Shown here one piece after another: positions 45,780 to 57,107 of a DNA stretch of 64,000 nucleotides. The notes under the pieces are model-generated. The model saw nothing but the letters and a program-made list of their open reading frames with translations, did not search any database and was not told the origin of the DNA. Position 1 is the first letter of the stretch. Every line of letters starts with the position of its first letter. A program made the translations under genes and the position numbers. Origin of the DNA: Epiperipatus broadwayi (Eukaryota > Onychophora > Udeonychophora > Euonychophora > Peripatidae). Where the stretch lies: assembly GCA_028023455.1 (NCBI GenBank), contig JAQFVV010000020.1:11134385-11198384 (forward strand), given 5' to 3'.

Positions 45780-48520
45780 TATAGTGTTTCCCAAAGTGGG
45801 TAGTGAAGACTTCTAGGGGTGCAATAGTGGTTTCAGAAGCATTTGGGGGGCATTCAAGTGGTCTAGCTTTTTTTGGATGCACTTATCATTGGCTTTAATT
45901 CATTCTCAAACTGCTAATTTTTACGTTAATTTGCTGCTTTTATCGTTATTTTGCCAATTATATGGTTATTTTATAAATTGTTTATGTGCAAAAATATATA
46001 AAAAAGGGGGGTGGGATATAGTAATTGTAAATATTTGCATTTTTTTTTTTTCATATGTCATAGCATCTGCCGGGACGCGAACCCACACCCGTCTGCAACC
46101 AACTACTTGCTTGCATGGCAGCTGCGATTTTCTCTATTAACAAGTTAAAAGGAATGCAGGTTATTATTGTATGGCTAATTTTAAATTTTACTAATAGAGA
46201 AAAGTGGTCATCCTGTGCATTATATGTTTTGTTAAAAAAATAAAGTAATTTAAGGCCAATATCAGCTGAGAGAATCTAAAATTTTTGTCATATTTCAGAT
46301 TTTTTTTTTTTTTTAATCTTTTGTAAAGATGGAAAAAGCTATTTCCATTGTATTAAAATTAGAAACTATATGTAAAACGGAACTCCTTGAGGAATTAAGA
46401 GTCTGTGTGGAAAATGAAAGAAGTGAAAGATAAAAAAAGTGTAAAAAGCTATATCAATTGTGTTATGATCAATTATCCAAGAAATTGAGATAATGGCTGT
46501 AATAGTGAGAGGGGTACTCAATTTGTATTGCTATAGGTGTGCTATAAAAGGTTTTCAGCAGGTGATGGGGGGGGTGTGTGTGTCCCTTCTGAGTTTATTG
46601 TTTTCCTTGTTTTGTTTGCTGGGAGGTTAAGGGTTAGGCAGTGGAGAACTTTATGAAAGAAGGCAGAGCTGAGCCTAGCTTCAAATTATAGTCTGTCCAG
46701 AATTGCATGATAAACTCTTGGTTAGCTGCTGTCGTTATAAAGATTTCTAGAGAAAGCTGAGAAATGTAAAATTGCCTAAATTTTATCATTAAAATGCTAA
46801 TAAAGTAAACTCCTAATGTTAGTGCATCAGCCAGACTCCTAGGCTGTCATGTAACCACAGATAGTAGCTCATGAACACCTTAATGTCAATGTTTTGCTGT
46901 GAAGAAGGGAAGCCCTCACCACCTTGTTGCTAAGTCCGGAGATAGTTAATAGAAAAAAAAAACAGAAGGAAACAGGATACAATTTTTTAAAATTTTTATT
47001 TATTATCATTATGTCTGCTTGCTATAAATTTTATTGTATTTTTTTTTTCTCTATAAATTATTATTAGATTTTCCTACTTTAAAACAGTTCTACCAAATTA
47101 ATTTCTGGAATGCTTGTGTGTATGCCAAGACATATATATATATATATGTTTGTTGTAGTTTGCTTTAAATCCACTGTTCTATTTGAGAAAAGAGAAACTT
47201 ACTTTGCATGAAATTATTATTATTATTGCAATGTCTGTATGTGATTATTGAAAATTTATTGACATGTTGATTTGGGTTTTTTTTTTTGTTTCGTTGGCAG
47301 TGGTATTTCCTTTTTGAAAGTGTTTTTTTCTTCTTGAAAATGGCACATAAAGGTGAGATTTAGATTCAGCCTTTCAAAGATATACTCCCTAAAACTTCCA
47401 TGTTACCAATTAGCAGGGTATTAGAGTTTTAGATAGGGAGAAATCAGAAAATATAATCGATTTTGGTTTGATCTCACTCATTTAGACTTAAATTTAATAA
47501 CTTAAAATTTTGTTTTTTTTTCTTCTTGTTATTGATATTGAGTTTATGTTGATGCCTTATTCCTATGCATGACATTGACATCATGTTATATCTTGTGTGC
47601 ATCATATAAATTATGGGGTAGGCATCATCTGGTACAGTATCATTAGTTGCTATTTACCTCAAAAATATCAAACAGATTGAAACTGTTATTCTTAGAAAGG
47701 AGGGGCTGTTACAAAATTTATGTCTTGCAAAGGGGGTGGTGGCCTGAAAAAGTTTGAAAACCTATGCTCTATATGAATAGTTTTCAAACAGAGCACTGGG
47801 GCACACAAAGCTACCATGGAATATAGTAATAAGCATACTACTTTTTTATGTGTATTATTAAATGTATAAAAAAGAAAAATAGCTCTCAGCTGAGACAAAG
47901 TTTTCATTTAGTGACATTTAATACAATAATCAAAATTATTAAACATCCAGTTAATGTATTAAAAACTTGATTCAGTTATTAGGGACCCCCCCCCTATGAA
48001 TTTATATCAATATGAAATAATAATAATAAAATGTCAGTAGCTAAATACCAATGTTTATTTTGAAATATTTTCCAGTTATCATGCATAAATAGTATGACCA
48101 ACAAACTTGTTTTAGAAGACCTTTACTTTACTTTTAAACCATGAAACTTTTAACAATTCAGTATAATTTTTATGCTTTACAGATATCTGATAAATTAAAA
48201 GATGCCTTTTAAATCTTGATAATTAAGTTTCCTTCATTTTATCAATTCAATAATAATAATATAAAGAAACATTAGATTAAAAAATTTGCATGTGGGGGGA
48301 TTCCCTAATGACTGTTACAAATAAAACACTCTAGATAAATAAATAATGCAACATACATAATTAAACATTTGATTATTTTTTTGTATAAATTTTATGTAAA
48401 GCAGTGAATTATGCAGGTATAAATATAAATGGCATAGGGGTGCAAGAAGTAAAAAAAATACACATTGGAGGTGCAATTAATAGGGAAAAAATTGAAAATC
48501 ACAGCTCTACACTAATCAAT
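45780..48520. other. Unassigned region with several hAT-like end fragments
   Basis: AGTGTTTCCCAAAGTGGG (45783-45800), AAGTTTGAAAACCTATGCTC (about 47750) and AGTTTTCAAACAGAGC (about 47779) resemble terminal sequences of hAT-type elements. AAAATTGAAAATCACAGCTC (about 48490) does too. I could not pair them into one element with an 8-bp duplication, and no transposase motif is visible in between. Part of 46500-47000 is less AT-rich but unrecognised. Confidence 0.25.
46040..46128 (-). mobile_element. tRNA-derived SINE, long subfamily, 5'-truncated
   Basis: Minus strand: starts inside the anticodon-like arm at about 46128, then GCCATGCAAGCAAGTAGTTGG, GGGTTCGCGTCCCGG (B box, both CGs kept), GCTATGACATATG and the A run. 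The first third of the element is missing. The intact CGs suggest it is one of the younger copies. Confidence 0.82.
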
Positions 48521-49180
48521 TGTGTATTGTAAATATAATTTTAAATGTTTTGTAATTATTATTTAAATCTTAATATTTAAAATGTTCTTTTGCTTCTATT
48601 ATATTAAATTTTTGTTATAAAGTCTTTCCCATCTCCCTCTTTTCCTTCTCGTTAATTTAAGTTAATGAAGGGCTTGACATCTTAAGGCTATCAAGGTAAC
48701 AATAGTCATCTTCTTATATCAACTGTGACAATGATTTGTGGGACAACTTTTCTGACTCCAATTTCCTTTTCATTTTTTTTTTAGCTCAAGTTCTTCAGAT
48801 GTTAAGAAAACAATAATGGAAATAGGTTTAATAAGACTGCAGTTTTTAGTTGTGATCTTTTCTTGAGGCCATACAATCAACTAAGCAATCAGGTTGAACT
48901 GTTTATAAGACAAATATTTCAGGTGGACAAATAATATATTTAGGCAGCCCTATTTACAAACTCTGAATCTATACAAGAAGTGGAAAGGATCTAGAAAATA
49001 TGTTCCAAGAATGGTCCACCAACAGTTTGGTTAGATTGTTGTATAAAGCCAATTTTGCACTAGAATGATAGATATAGTAATATTATTAGTAGTAATAATG
49101 GTAAAAGAGAAATAAGTAATACAACTAATAAATATTATATATTTAATTCTTTATTCTATGCAGTGAATGAGTGAACTTTA
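48520..49180. other. AT-rich DNA upstream of a LINE relic
   Basis: Nothing clear. The last ~200 bp may belong to the following LINE but give no readable motif. Confidence 0.35.
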
Positions 49181-50180
49181 CTTTGTATGGCAGCACTAGT
49201 GTAACTAAGGAATTGACAAGATTTAGATACAGTTGTTCTTAATGAAACTCATCTTTCCAGAGGATGTAAGTTTAAGAAAACAGGTGAGGGACTCAAACAA
49301 TTTTATGAAGGGCAGATTTGCCAGTAAATAGAGAATGTGTGATATTGGATTTACAGTATAGAGACTAATTTAATGTCTTTTATTCTTGGAATTCTTCGAT
49401 ATATCAATGAAAGAATAATGGTATTAGATAATCCTACTATTGCCCATTTTATTAGTGCATATGTTACAAGATTAAATTCAAAGAATTCAGAGAAAGATTT
49501 TTTTCCTATCTAAATAGCATTATAATAGAATATCATTAAAGATAACAATTTTATTCTTAGAGACTTTAATGCCAATGTTTGTACAAATAGTATATATTGA
49601 CCAAAAGTTGTTGGAAATGGTCTGCCGTAATTGAATTTTAGACAACATATGGATTGACTACTGCAAAGTTTTAGGCAAACAAATCTATAGAAGAGCATGG
49701 ATCATTTATGCAAAATATATATATATATATAAATTTCATAGATTATATTATAGTTAACAATCAGAATGCAAGGACAGTTCATATTGCATGAGTATTTACA
49801 AGCACACATTGATGGATGGATTATAGATTAGTATAGTACAAGCTTAAAATGATAGCTGCATTAATACATAGGGCTTATTCCAATCACATTCACAAAAAAT
49901 GATGTTTGTTCTTTAGAAATATATGCTAAATTTCAACAGCTATTTATTAATACTAAATTTGCTAATTCAAGATTTCAAGATTGTCACGTTACTACAGGGA
50001 TTCTCTTAAGGAGTGTTTATGGATGCAAAGCAATCTATTCTTAGATTAACTAAAAGAATCACAATGGGTTTTCTTATTATGACCTTATTATTAGTGATTA
50101 GGTTAAAAAGAAATGTGGCATTTTCTGTTTGGAAAAATATAATGAAGGTGGTTTTAGAGACTTAAAGGCAAACATCCAAT
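49180..50180 (+). pseudogene. LINE apurinic-type endonuclease domain relic
   Basis: Frameshifted plus-strand reading gives, in order, the blocks of an AP-type endonuclease of non-LTR elements. DTVVLNETHLSRG lies near 49223-49263 (family SETR or NETH). FYEGQICQ and INERIMVL follow, then AHFISAYVTRLNS near 49443-49482. FILRDFNANVCTNS lies near 49547-49590 (catalytic GDFN block, here RDFN). A stop replaces W in the following YWPKV, then FIDYIIVNNQNAR near 49731-49770 and WMDYRLV near 49808-49830 (family TDHRLV). Dead by several stops. The layout resembles RTE-like or related LINEs. RT-like text further on (53.9 kb) may be from the same element. Confidence 0.82.
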
Positions 50181-50659
50181 AACGGACAAGAAGACTTTAA
50201 AAATGATTGATGAATTAATATTGCAATCTACCAACAATTGCTGATGATGGTCACTAGATCATTTCTTGATGTAAGGGAAATTACATATGGATACAAGAAA
50301 TAATATCACAATCTATCAAAATCCAGTAATAATACTCTCTTATATGACAATATTAGTATGGTTGTTTGGAAGATCATGTGATGTTGGAAAATCCAATTGC
50401 TCAAACTGACATTTTTTTATGCTTAGGAATAAATTCAGAACTGCTGTGCTAAACCACATACACACCTGACCTATACACTAAAATTGTTTAGCAGATGACA
50501 CTATAAAAATTATAGACCTCATTATGGCAGTTACTCTTATGAAAAATACAAAACAGTCATTGAGTTTAATCTAATAAACTTTTTCTATAAAATGAATTAC
50601 TTGTCATAAATGTAAATAAAAAAGTAATCAGAAGGTTAATTGCTTAGGTATTCATAATA

Positions 50660-50712
50660 AGTTTGAGTATCAGAGATAATGGCGCTGGGCTGTGATTTGG
50701 AGATCCAGAGTT
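50660..50712 (+). repeat. Possible decayed tRNA-derived SINE
   Basis: GGCGCTGGGCTGTGATTTGG followed by AGATCCAGAGTTGGTGATTC resembles the anticodon and T arms of a tRNA-like SINE with a ruined B box. No tail or duplication found. Confidence 0.3.
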
Positions 50713-50799
50713 GGTGATTCTATCACTATACTAAGAATGAAGCCCAGGAATTATTCCATTCACATTAACTCAATACCTTTTAATTAAAAAAGATTAAAA

Positions 50800-50886
50800 T
50801 ATGGTAAATAGTCAAAATAAGAGTCATAGATCACATGACTCAATTCTCTTAAGCTTGTAAGATATAAACAAATTGGCAATGCTCAT
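50800..50886. repeat. One arm of a long-range inverted repeat (partner 55250-55335)
   Basis: The reverse complement of CACATGACTCAATTCTCTTAAGC and its flanks matches 55250-55335 with about 85% identity by eye, across GCTTAAGAGAAT and TCATGTGATCTATGACT. The two arms are 4.4 kb apart. Confidence 0.75.
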
Positions 50887-51639
50887 TGTTTAAAATATGA
50901 TACTTCCCTTTTTTTAAAAGTAAAATGAAACAGTAAAAAATACACAAATCAGTACAAAAAAATCATTAAATAAAAAATAAACATGAAAAAAAAAAAAAAC
51001 CCAAGATTAATTAATAAAATTAATCAAAAAATATTTGAACTTTTAAAAATTAAATTAGAATTTAGTTTGAAGCTTAGATAAAATACAGAAAAATATCACA
51101 GACTTACAAAACTTCTTTACTTTCAAATATCAGCCTTTTAAGCTAATTGTGCATACGCTTTGCGAGTGTTAATAATAAATGAATACTTTCTCACCAATAC
51201 AAGATATAGTATTTATGCAGGAATAAAAGGAATCCTCTTATTCCTATGACTCAAAGGCTTATATATGAGCAAATCTGAAGTACTGCCAAGTAAAGCATGA
51301 GGATGGAACCGTCACTTTAAATTACTATATATGATGTCTGAATGAATGACATGAGTGAAATTTGTCTAGAATTTACTAAACGTCATTCCAACTGAAACTT
51401 AATCATATGTAAATAAGCATTTATTTTATATAGCGTATGTTTACAATTGTATACATTCAAATATCTATGCTATCAATTATAAGTTTTATTTCATTGGTTT
51501 AATTATAAACTTCCAAGTCACATGTAATAATCTATAAACTGAATGATTAAATCTTTGTCAACATATCCTGTATAATCAGTGATAGTGTAAATTTGTGGAT
51601 TAAAAGTTCTTGGATTCATTTTTAGCTGAATAAAGTAGA

Positions 51640-52830
51640 TCAATTTCATAGAAATTTTTCTTTCAACCCATTATTAGCATACTTAAATGACATATACCCT
51701 CCCCTCACTGAAGAATTAACCAGGGATTTGTAAATACTTCACAAAATTTATTGACTCTTAAAATTTTTTGTTAATAATGTCATTGCTTCTTTTGAAGGTG
51801 GATATTATAAAATGACTAAAGGTTGGCCTATGGGTCTGTCGCTTCTTTTGAAGGTGGATATAAAAAATGATTAAAGGTTGGCCTATGGGTTTGTCACTTC
51901 TTTTGAAGGTGGATATTATAAAATGACTAAAGGTTGGCCTATGGGTGAACAAGTTTGCCATTTTGTTTTGTCTATATATCAGAGTAAAATTATGAACATA
52001 TGAATACTATAAATTTGTTTATAGAGGAATTAAATAATTTGAATGATTTAAAATGGACTATTGAAAAAGAACAGGATAAAAGTATTAAGTATTTGGATTT
52101 GATTATTACAAGAGATAATAGTATGTTAAATTATAAATTAGTAATCAAACCATTGAAAAAAAGAGTATACATAAATTGTAAATCAAAAATACCAATTATC
52201 CATAAGCTGGCAAGTTTCAGATCTTTTTTGTTTCATAATGAAAGATTAAGTCATTGTCAAAGTGATATAGTTTAAAAAATATTGAAATATTTGCCAGGAA
52301 TTGTTTGAAGTTGGTTATAAGATTGAACAGATAAATAATACTTTATGACACTTTAAAAACAAGTATAATGAGTTGAAAGAGGTTGAAGATTGATAACAAA
52401 AAGTGGATATCTATTCCATATATTTCAAATGCTCAAGTAAAATATATATAAGGATATATATATAATGTTTAATTTTGTGTTACAAATAATATTAATGAAT
52501 AGTTATAAAAGTGTCATACCTGTCAAGCAAGAAATATTGTGTATCAAGATCCAGTGTAGAGAAAAGATTAAAGGAGCATGAATTGTTTATACGAGCATGT
52601 AAAACATAAAAATAATAATGACTTAAATAAGTGCTTGTTTTTTTTTTTTGGATCATGAAAGGGCATGTAAATATAAATTTAAGTTTGATCTTGAAAATGT
52701 TAGAGAGAAACCATAATAAGAGAAAAATTAAGAAGGCAATTTTCATAAACAGAAATAAAATGAATTTAATTAATAGACAAGCTGGTAATGTTAAAATTCG
52801 TGATTCCTGGGATTTGAATTGATGATGTTT
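51640..52830 (+). pseudogene. Penelope-like element relic (RT, then C-terminal part)
   Basis: Plus strand, several frames. DIYPPLTEELTRDL and VNNVIASFEGGYYKMTKGWP lie near 51690-51840 (the RT block that precedes the GxPMGSP motif). A 91-codon open piece (52000-52275) carries KWTIEKEQDKSIKYLDLIIT and then HKLASFRSFLFH, the end of the RT. The region of the GIY-YIG domain is unreadable. The C-terminal segment KRKIKKAIFINRN and NLINRQAGN lies near 52705-52790, matching the conserved tail after the endonuclease. The RT active-site block (YxDD) is missing. The RT motif region is triplicated (separate entry). Confidence 0.8.
51784..51952 (+). repeat. Three tandem copies of a ~56-bp segment encoding an RT motif
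   Basis: Units starting CTTCTTTTGAAGGTGGATAT at about 51786, 51842 and 51897. Each encodes FEGGYYKMTKGWPMG or a frameshifted form. Units 1 and 3 are nearly identical, and unit 2 has a small deletion (ATAAAAAATGATT). The triplication lies inside the Penelope RT relic and destroys the frame. Confidence 0.88.
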
Positions 52831-53049
52831 GCTTTCCCTTATGTTTTTTTAATTTAATGGCAGTTGAAGAGGGTTAAGTAATTAACTGAAAGTACTTCTG
52901 TGGATTGAAAGACTGTATACAATAGGTAATTATCATTATATTTATTATTTTATTGCTGTTACAATATTTTCCGATAACGGATATTTTATTTGTATTACAT
53001 ATATATATATAAGGCCATTAGAGATTGAAATCCATTTTCATCATTATTA

Positions 53050-53110
53050 TAATCAGAAAAATTGGTTTAAAGTTGCAAAGATCATCCTGCATTGCATTGA
53101 TAATGGTGGA
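53050..53110 (+). repeat. LINE 3'-end scrap
   Basis: AAAGATCATCCTGCATTGCA followed by TTGATAATGG matches the last segment of the LINE ends at 59.3 and 62.9-63.1 kb (ATCCTGCAGTGGATTGATAATGG). Without the GAT tail it is only a fragment. Confidence 0.5.
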
Positions 53111-53859
53111 AAATGTTGCCAAGGATTGCATATATACTCTTATGGGATATTATTAATGCATTATCCTGCTGTCCCTATCTATAAGATCAGAAAGATGCTG
53201 TAAATTTTTTACTTACCTGATAAATAAAAAACTAAATTCAGAATTGTTTTGAATGCACATGACTCACAGCTAATGCAGATAACTGATGAATGTTCTTCAA
53301 TTAAAAAAAACCTACTTTTAGTTGGAGATTAAAGTAAAAAAAGTTAAAACAAAAACATTCATTGGATGGCGATTGACAGTATTGGAAAATAGCATCTCTC
53401 TCACAATTATTAAGATGCCTTACAATGAGTAGCGTATTTATGGCTACTATATATATGCATATGAGCAGACTAATTAGTGCATAAATTTACCATGTCTATG
53501 GTTTGGTATTATAATCTGATGTCAGTAAAAATTAAATTTTTTAAATTCCCGACAGGTTTAAGATTTTTAATTTCAGGTAATCAATCCATAACCAAACCAT
53601 CTAATTATTCAATATAAAATAACAAATGAATTTTAATTATTATTAGCAGCAAAATAAAATAAAAATATGCAAATGTGAAAACCTTATTTTCTAGTAGTTA
53701 TAAGACTGGTGAATAATTTATTCTTCCTTTTTCTTTTTTTTGGAAGAGAAGGGGAGTTGTTATAAAATCCCCTGCTCTGCTGCAAACTAATTTAAAAACT
53801 ATCTTTTCCCCACTCATATAAAAAATTGTACAGACTGTCATTTGTTGAACCTACATCCA

Positions 53860-54140
53860 TTATAATATGAGGAGAGCATTTGATCAAATGGAACTTCTTA
53901 TTTCCACCTACTGTTTTAATGTTCTGACCATACCTACAAACATCAGTTATATTGTAGAAGTGATACAATTTTATAAAGATTGAAATGTTTAACTCAATTT
54001 ATCTTAATTGCCAGATGTCAGGACAGAATTTTTAAAAAATAATTAGCATTTTTATCAGTAACTCTGGGCTAAAGTTTTCTAATATGATTACAAATTTCTA
54101 TCTTTGTGTATGTACGCACATTATATATTTGATAAATGTA
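53860..54140 (+). pseudogene. LINE reverse transcriptase fragment
   Basis: One frame reads MRRAFDQMELLISTYCFNVL, then IPTNISYIVEVIQFYKD (53871-53980). This fits the first RT palm block (D-x-x-x-A-F-D) and the helix that follows (IPxxIxxIIxxxY). The catalytic YxDD block is not seen. It may belong with the endonuclease relic at 49.2-50.2 kb, separated by the Penelope relic. Confidence 0.55.
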
Positions 54141-55045
54141 ATTTGTCTTAATGCAAAATAGATTATAACAAGTTCCTGGTTAAGGATTTTAGCTCTAGGG
54201 AGTTCATAGTAATAGGCCAAATACATATTTCCAGATATTCTTTTTAATATTATCTTACCCACAAAAATTGTTTACTGCATCAGAAATACACACTCTCTCA
54301 AGGCAACAAGCAAGCATATGAGAGTTTCATCCATATGGTTTATCTTACTTCTTCAGGAAAATGTCTCTTTAGTTATAAGTCAAGCTTTCTGATTATCTTA
54401 TGCAAAATGCAGAAATTCTGATCTTCTCTTTTGGTTTTTCCTGCTATTTTTGATAGTAAAAAGAAACATCAATTCCTTGGAATATTGTTATCATTTGTCA
54501 ATAATTTATATTTAGTGCAGAGGATTTTATTTTTAAAGTTTAGTTCTGACATTTAAAGCAAAAAAAAAATATTTATGCAATACAGCTTGAATAATTTTTT
54601 AAATCTAATTTTAGGATTTGCAAGACATTTTTCTTGTTGCAAAGAATTCTATGAATAAAAAAGAGTTGAAAAATCATTGGTTTATCTTAATCATTGGACA
54701 TCAGCATATAATGCCAAATAACTTTAATTTTACCATCTTTGAAAAACTTAATTGATTGTAATTCAGTGATTCACTTGAACTGGTATTTTATTCAATGTTT
54801 ACTGCAGCATCTTAAGATTTATCAAGTATAGTAATACAAAACATAATATTAATTAATTTTATTGCTGCAAAATAAAGGTTTAAAATGAGATGTTTATTTT
54901 CAAAATGCAAGCCATATTTTTTATTTATCATAAGAAAATAATTTATAGATGTCATTAAATATTTTCTCTACAATATAGCTTCAATTATTCACTATGGAAA
55001 AGCATTACAAGATGTCAAACAAACAGATTAAAAAATTAGAATGGG

Positions 55046-55279
55046 ATAAACAATGAGGATTGCCAATTCCTCAACAAGCTTTGTGATAAATGCTTAGCTA
55101 GAGAAAGCATTTAAAATATCTGTCAGGACCCCCCCCCAACCTCTGGCCGTGGTTTCATGCTCTGGCACTCCTCAGAGAGGTGCTAGGATAGTTCAGACAC
55201 TAGATATTTTAAATGATTTCTCTAGCTAAGCATTTATCACAAAACTTATTGAGGAATTGGCAATCCTCATTGTTTATAA
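55046..55279. repeat. Foldback element with ~75-bp arms
   Basis: Arms 55046-55120 and 55204-55279 are reverse complements (ATAAACAATGAGGATTGCC outermost, TCTAGCTAAGC inside). The 80-bp loop is GC-richer and contains a C9 run and the short palindrome CACTCCTCAGAGAGGTGC. Its outer sequence ATTGGCAATCCTCATTGTTTA is part of the right arm of the 50.8/55.3 kb inverted repeat. Confidence 0.85.
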
Positions 55280-55419
55280 CTTAGAAGCTTAAGAGAATAG
55301 GGTCATGTGATCTATGACTTATTTTGATTAGAATGTGATATTTCTGGATGTATTTGATTTATATAGTCATCACAAAACTCATCTTTAACTTTTTATTTCA
55401 TGTCTTATTTTTTTTCTGG

Positions 55420-55530
55420 AGTTAACTATACTCATTTATAACTCAATCTATCTTATTTCTTTTCTTATTCGTGTTAACTATACTCATTTATAACTCAATC
55501 TATCTTTTATTTCTTTCCTTATTCATATGT
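55420..55530. repeat. Tandem duplication, ~51-bp unit
   Basis: GTTAACTATACTCATTTATA through CAATCTATCTT and TTTCTTTCCTTATTC occurs twice in tandem with minor differences. Confidence 0.85.
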
Positions 55531-55540
55531 AATTCAGTAC

Positions 55541-55672
55541 ATAGGGAAGGTCCACTATGCAGGAAAGATTATAAAATTATAATTACTTTGCCGATTTACA
55601 GCAGTGCCAAGCTGTAAATCAGTAAAGTAGTTATAATTTTATAATCTTTCCTGCTTAGGGGACTTTCCCTAT
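55541..55672. repeat. 132-bp hairpin
   Basis: Arms of about 60 bp (55541-55602 and 55611-55672): ATAGGGAAGGTCCAC outermost, GATTATAAAATTATAAT in the middle, GATTTACAGC innermost. A loop of a few nucleotides remains. Confidence 0.88.
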
Positions 55673-55768
55673 CTATTGGATTATATTCGTTTATGAAAGA
55701 AGATGTCCTATTAGAAAAAAATAAATATCTGCATTAACAGTGGATTACAAAAGCAAAGAGTGAAGCAA

Positions 55769-55835
55769 ACACTTTTGTTTTCTGAAAGAGGCTTTGAGTG
55801 ACCACTTTTGTTTTCTGAAAGAGGCTTTGAGTGAC
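55769..55835. repeat. Tandem duplication, 34-bp unit
   Basis: CACTTTTGTTTTCTGAAAGA followed by GGCTTTGAGTGA occurs twice back to back. Copies are practically identical, so recent. Confidence 0.9.
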
Positions 55836-56154
55836 TCCATTAAAGCATGAATATTTATAAATAGTCAATGTTAGTAATTATTTGTCTAAGACACACTATG
55901 ATTATATAATAAGGTTTTTTTTAAAATAATACTATTACAAATATTGAATCCCAAGAGTCAGTTACATCAGATGTTATATATATAAGTACATGCACTGAGA
56001 TTAACAATGACAAAAAAACCGTAAGGAGAGGGGAAATGGATGCATCTACCGTAATTCCACAATAGTTACACAACATATAAAGTAAATAGTCTACATATTT
56101 TGTTAGAAAATACTCAAAACATATTTTTAAAAAAGGTAAAATTGAGATAGAAAC

Positions 56155-56274
56155 CGAGATTTCTGTCAAGCGTTGGTGGTCGAGTGGTCAGCACAGCTGC
56201 CTTACAAGCAGTTGTCCCGGGTTCGCTTCCTGGCCGATGCTATGATACATGGGGAAAAAACCAACGAGATTTCT
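56155..56274 (+). mobile_element. tRNA-Gly-like SINE, short subfamily, with 10-bp target duplication
   Basis: The element is 56165-56264 (100 bp) between exact CGAGATTTCT repeats (56155-56164 and 56265-56274). GTCAAGCGTTGGTGGTCGAG (A box), GCTGCCTTACAAGCAG (anticodon-like arm), CCCGGGTTCGCTTCC (B box), GATGCTATGATACATGG, then a short A-rich tail. CG dinucleotides are kept at several places. Best copy of the short subfamily. A tRNA-Gly(UCC)-like origin fits the head and T arm. Confidence 0.9.
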
Positions 56275-56734
56275 CATCTGAAAATACTTTAAAAATTACA
56301 TTTACAAATCTTGAATGCATTATAAATTCATGTTAAATTTAAAATATATAAACAGGAGATAATTTGACATTCGAGAACACAAGTATCAGACAGAATATAT
56401 ATAATAGTTCTATCCAACTGATTGAATTAAGATTTTTTAATCTGCTCAGCTTAGAATTAATATATGAACTTTTAGCTATATACTAAACAACGCATAAGCC
56501 AAGACTAATTATTTTGAGAAATTTAAAATAATAATAATAAGTTTTTATGCATATTAAACAAACACGTGAGTCCAACACTCCAATATCAAGTTAAACCACA
56601 ATGACAAAACTAATTACTTTAAGTCTGGCAATATAGGATATATGAGCACAGACTTTCACACCACCCACCTCTCTCCACTCTATCTAATAACACTGATACA
56701 CCTAAACACATATATGCTGAAAAGATAAATAATC

Positions 56735-56778
56735 ACCAATATACGTATTTCATGCTAAACCAGCAATCATCAGTTGGT
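56735..56778 (-). ncRNA. Type I hammerhead ribozyme, family A copy A5 (core intact)
   Basis: Minus strand: stem I ACCAA (56778-56774) with TTGGT (56739-56735), CTGATGA (56773-56767), stem II TTGCT/AGCAT with one U-U mismatch at the base, GAAA (56751-56748), stem III AT/AT around ACGT, and cleavage after A 56740. Every core base is present. The stem III CG that has decayed in A1 and A2 is still CG here, so this copy is closest to the ancestor at that position. Confidence 0.82.
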
Positions 56779-57057
56779 CCAAACTATCATCTTTACACAC
56801 ATATATAGTATAAGTGCTCAGATATATATTAAGATAGACTATCCTCATAGTTTAATGGACAGGCTTCAATCCACTCCACACTCCAACTCTTCAACCGTCC
56901 ATCCAATTAAAAATCTGATGATGGAATGCTCAAAGGCCACCCTGAGGCCGAGATTATTGTCACACCCATGTTGACCTAAGGTCAATCTGAACCCCACATG
57001 TACAGGACATAATCCATTTAATACATATGCAAGGATGGGCAGACATCTCTATAATGT

Positions 57058-57107
57058 AATAACTGAAACACAGGCTTGTTATATAACAAGCCTGTGTTTC
57101 AGTTATT
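57058..57107. repeat. Perfect 50-bp palindrome at the element end
   Basis: AATAACTGAAACACAGGCTT continues into TGTTAT and is then followed by its exact complement with no loop. It overlaps the element/target boundary by two bases. It could be a fold-back generated during reverse transcription or a structural end. Confidence 0.92.

Noticed and set aside
45780-48520. One long hAT element bounded by AGTGTTTCCC and a CTTTTTCA-type end
   Set aside because: The candidate ends are not reverse complements of one another and I found no 8-bp duplication, so they are listed only as fragments.
56165-56264. Functional tRNA gene
   Set aside because: Anticodon-loop change, altered T arm, A-rich tail and a target duplication point to a SINE.
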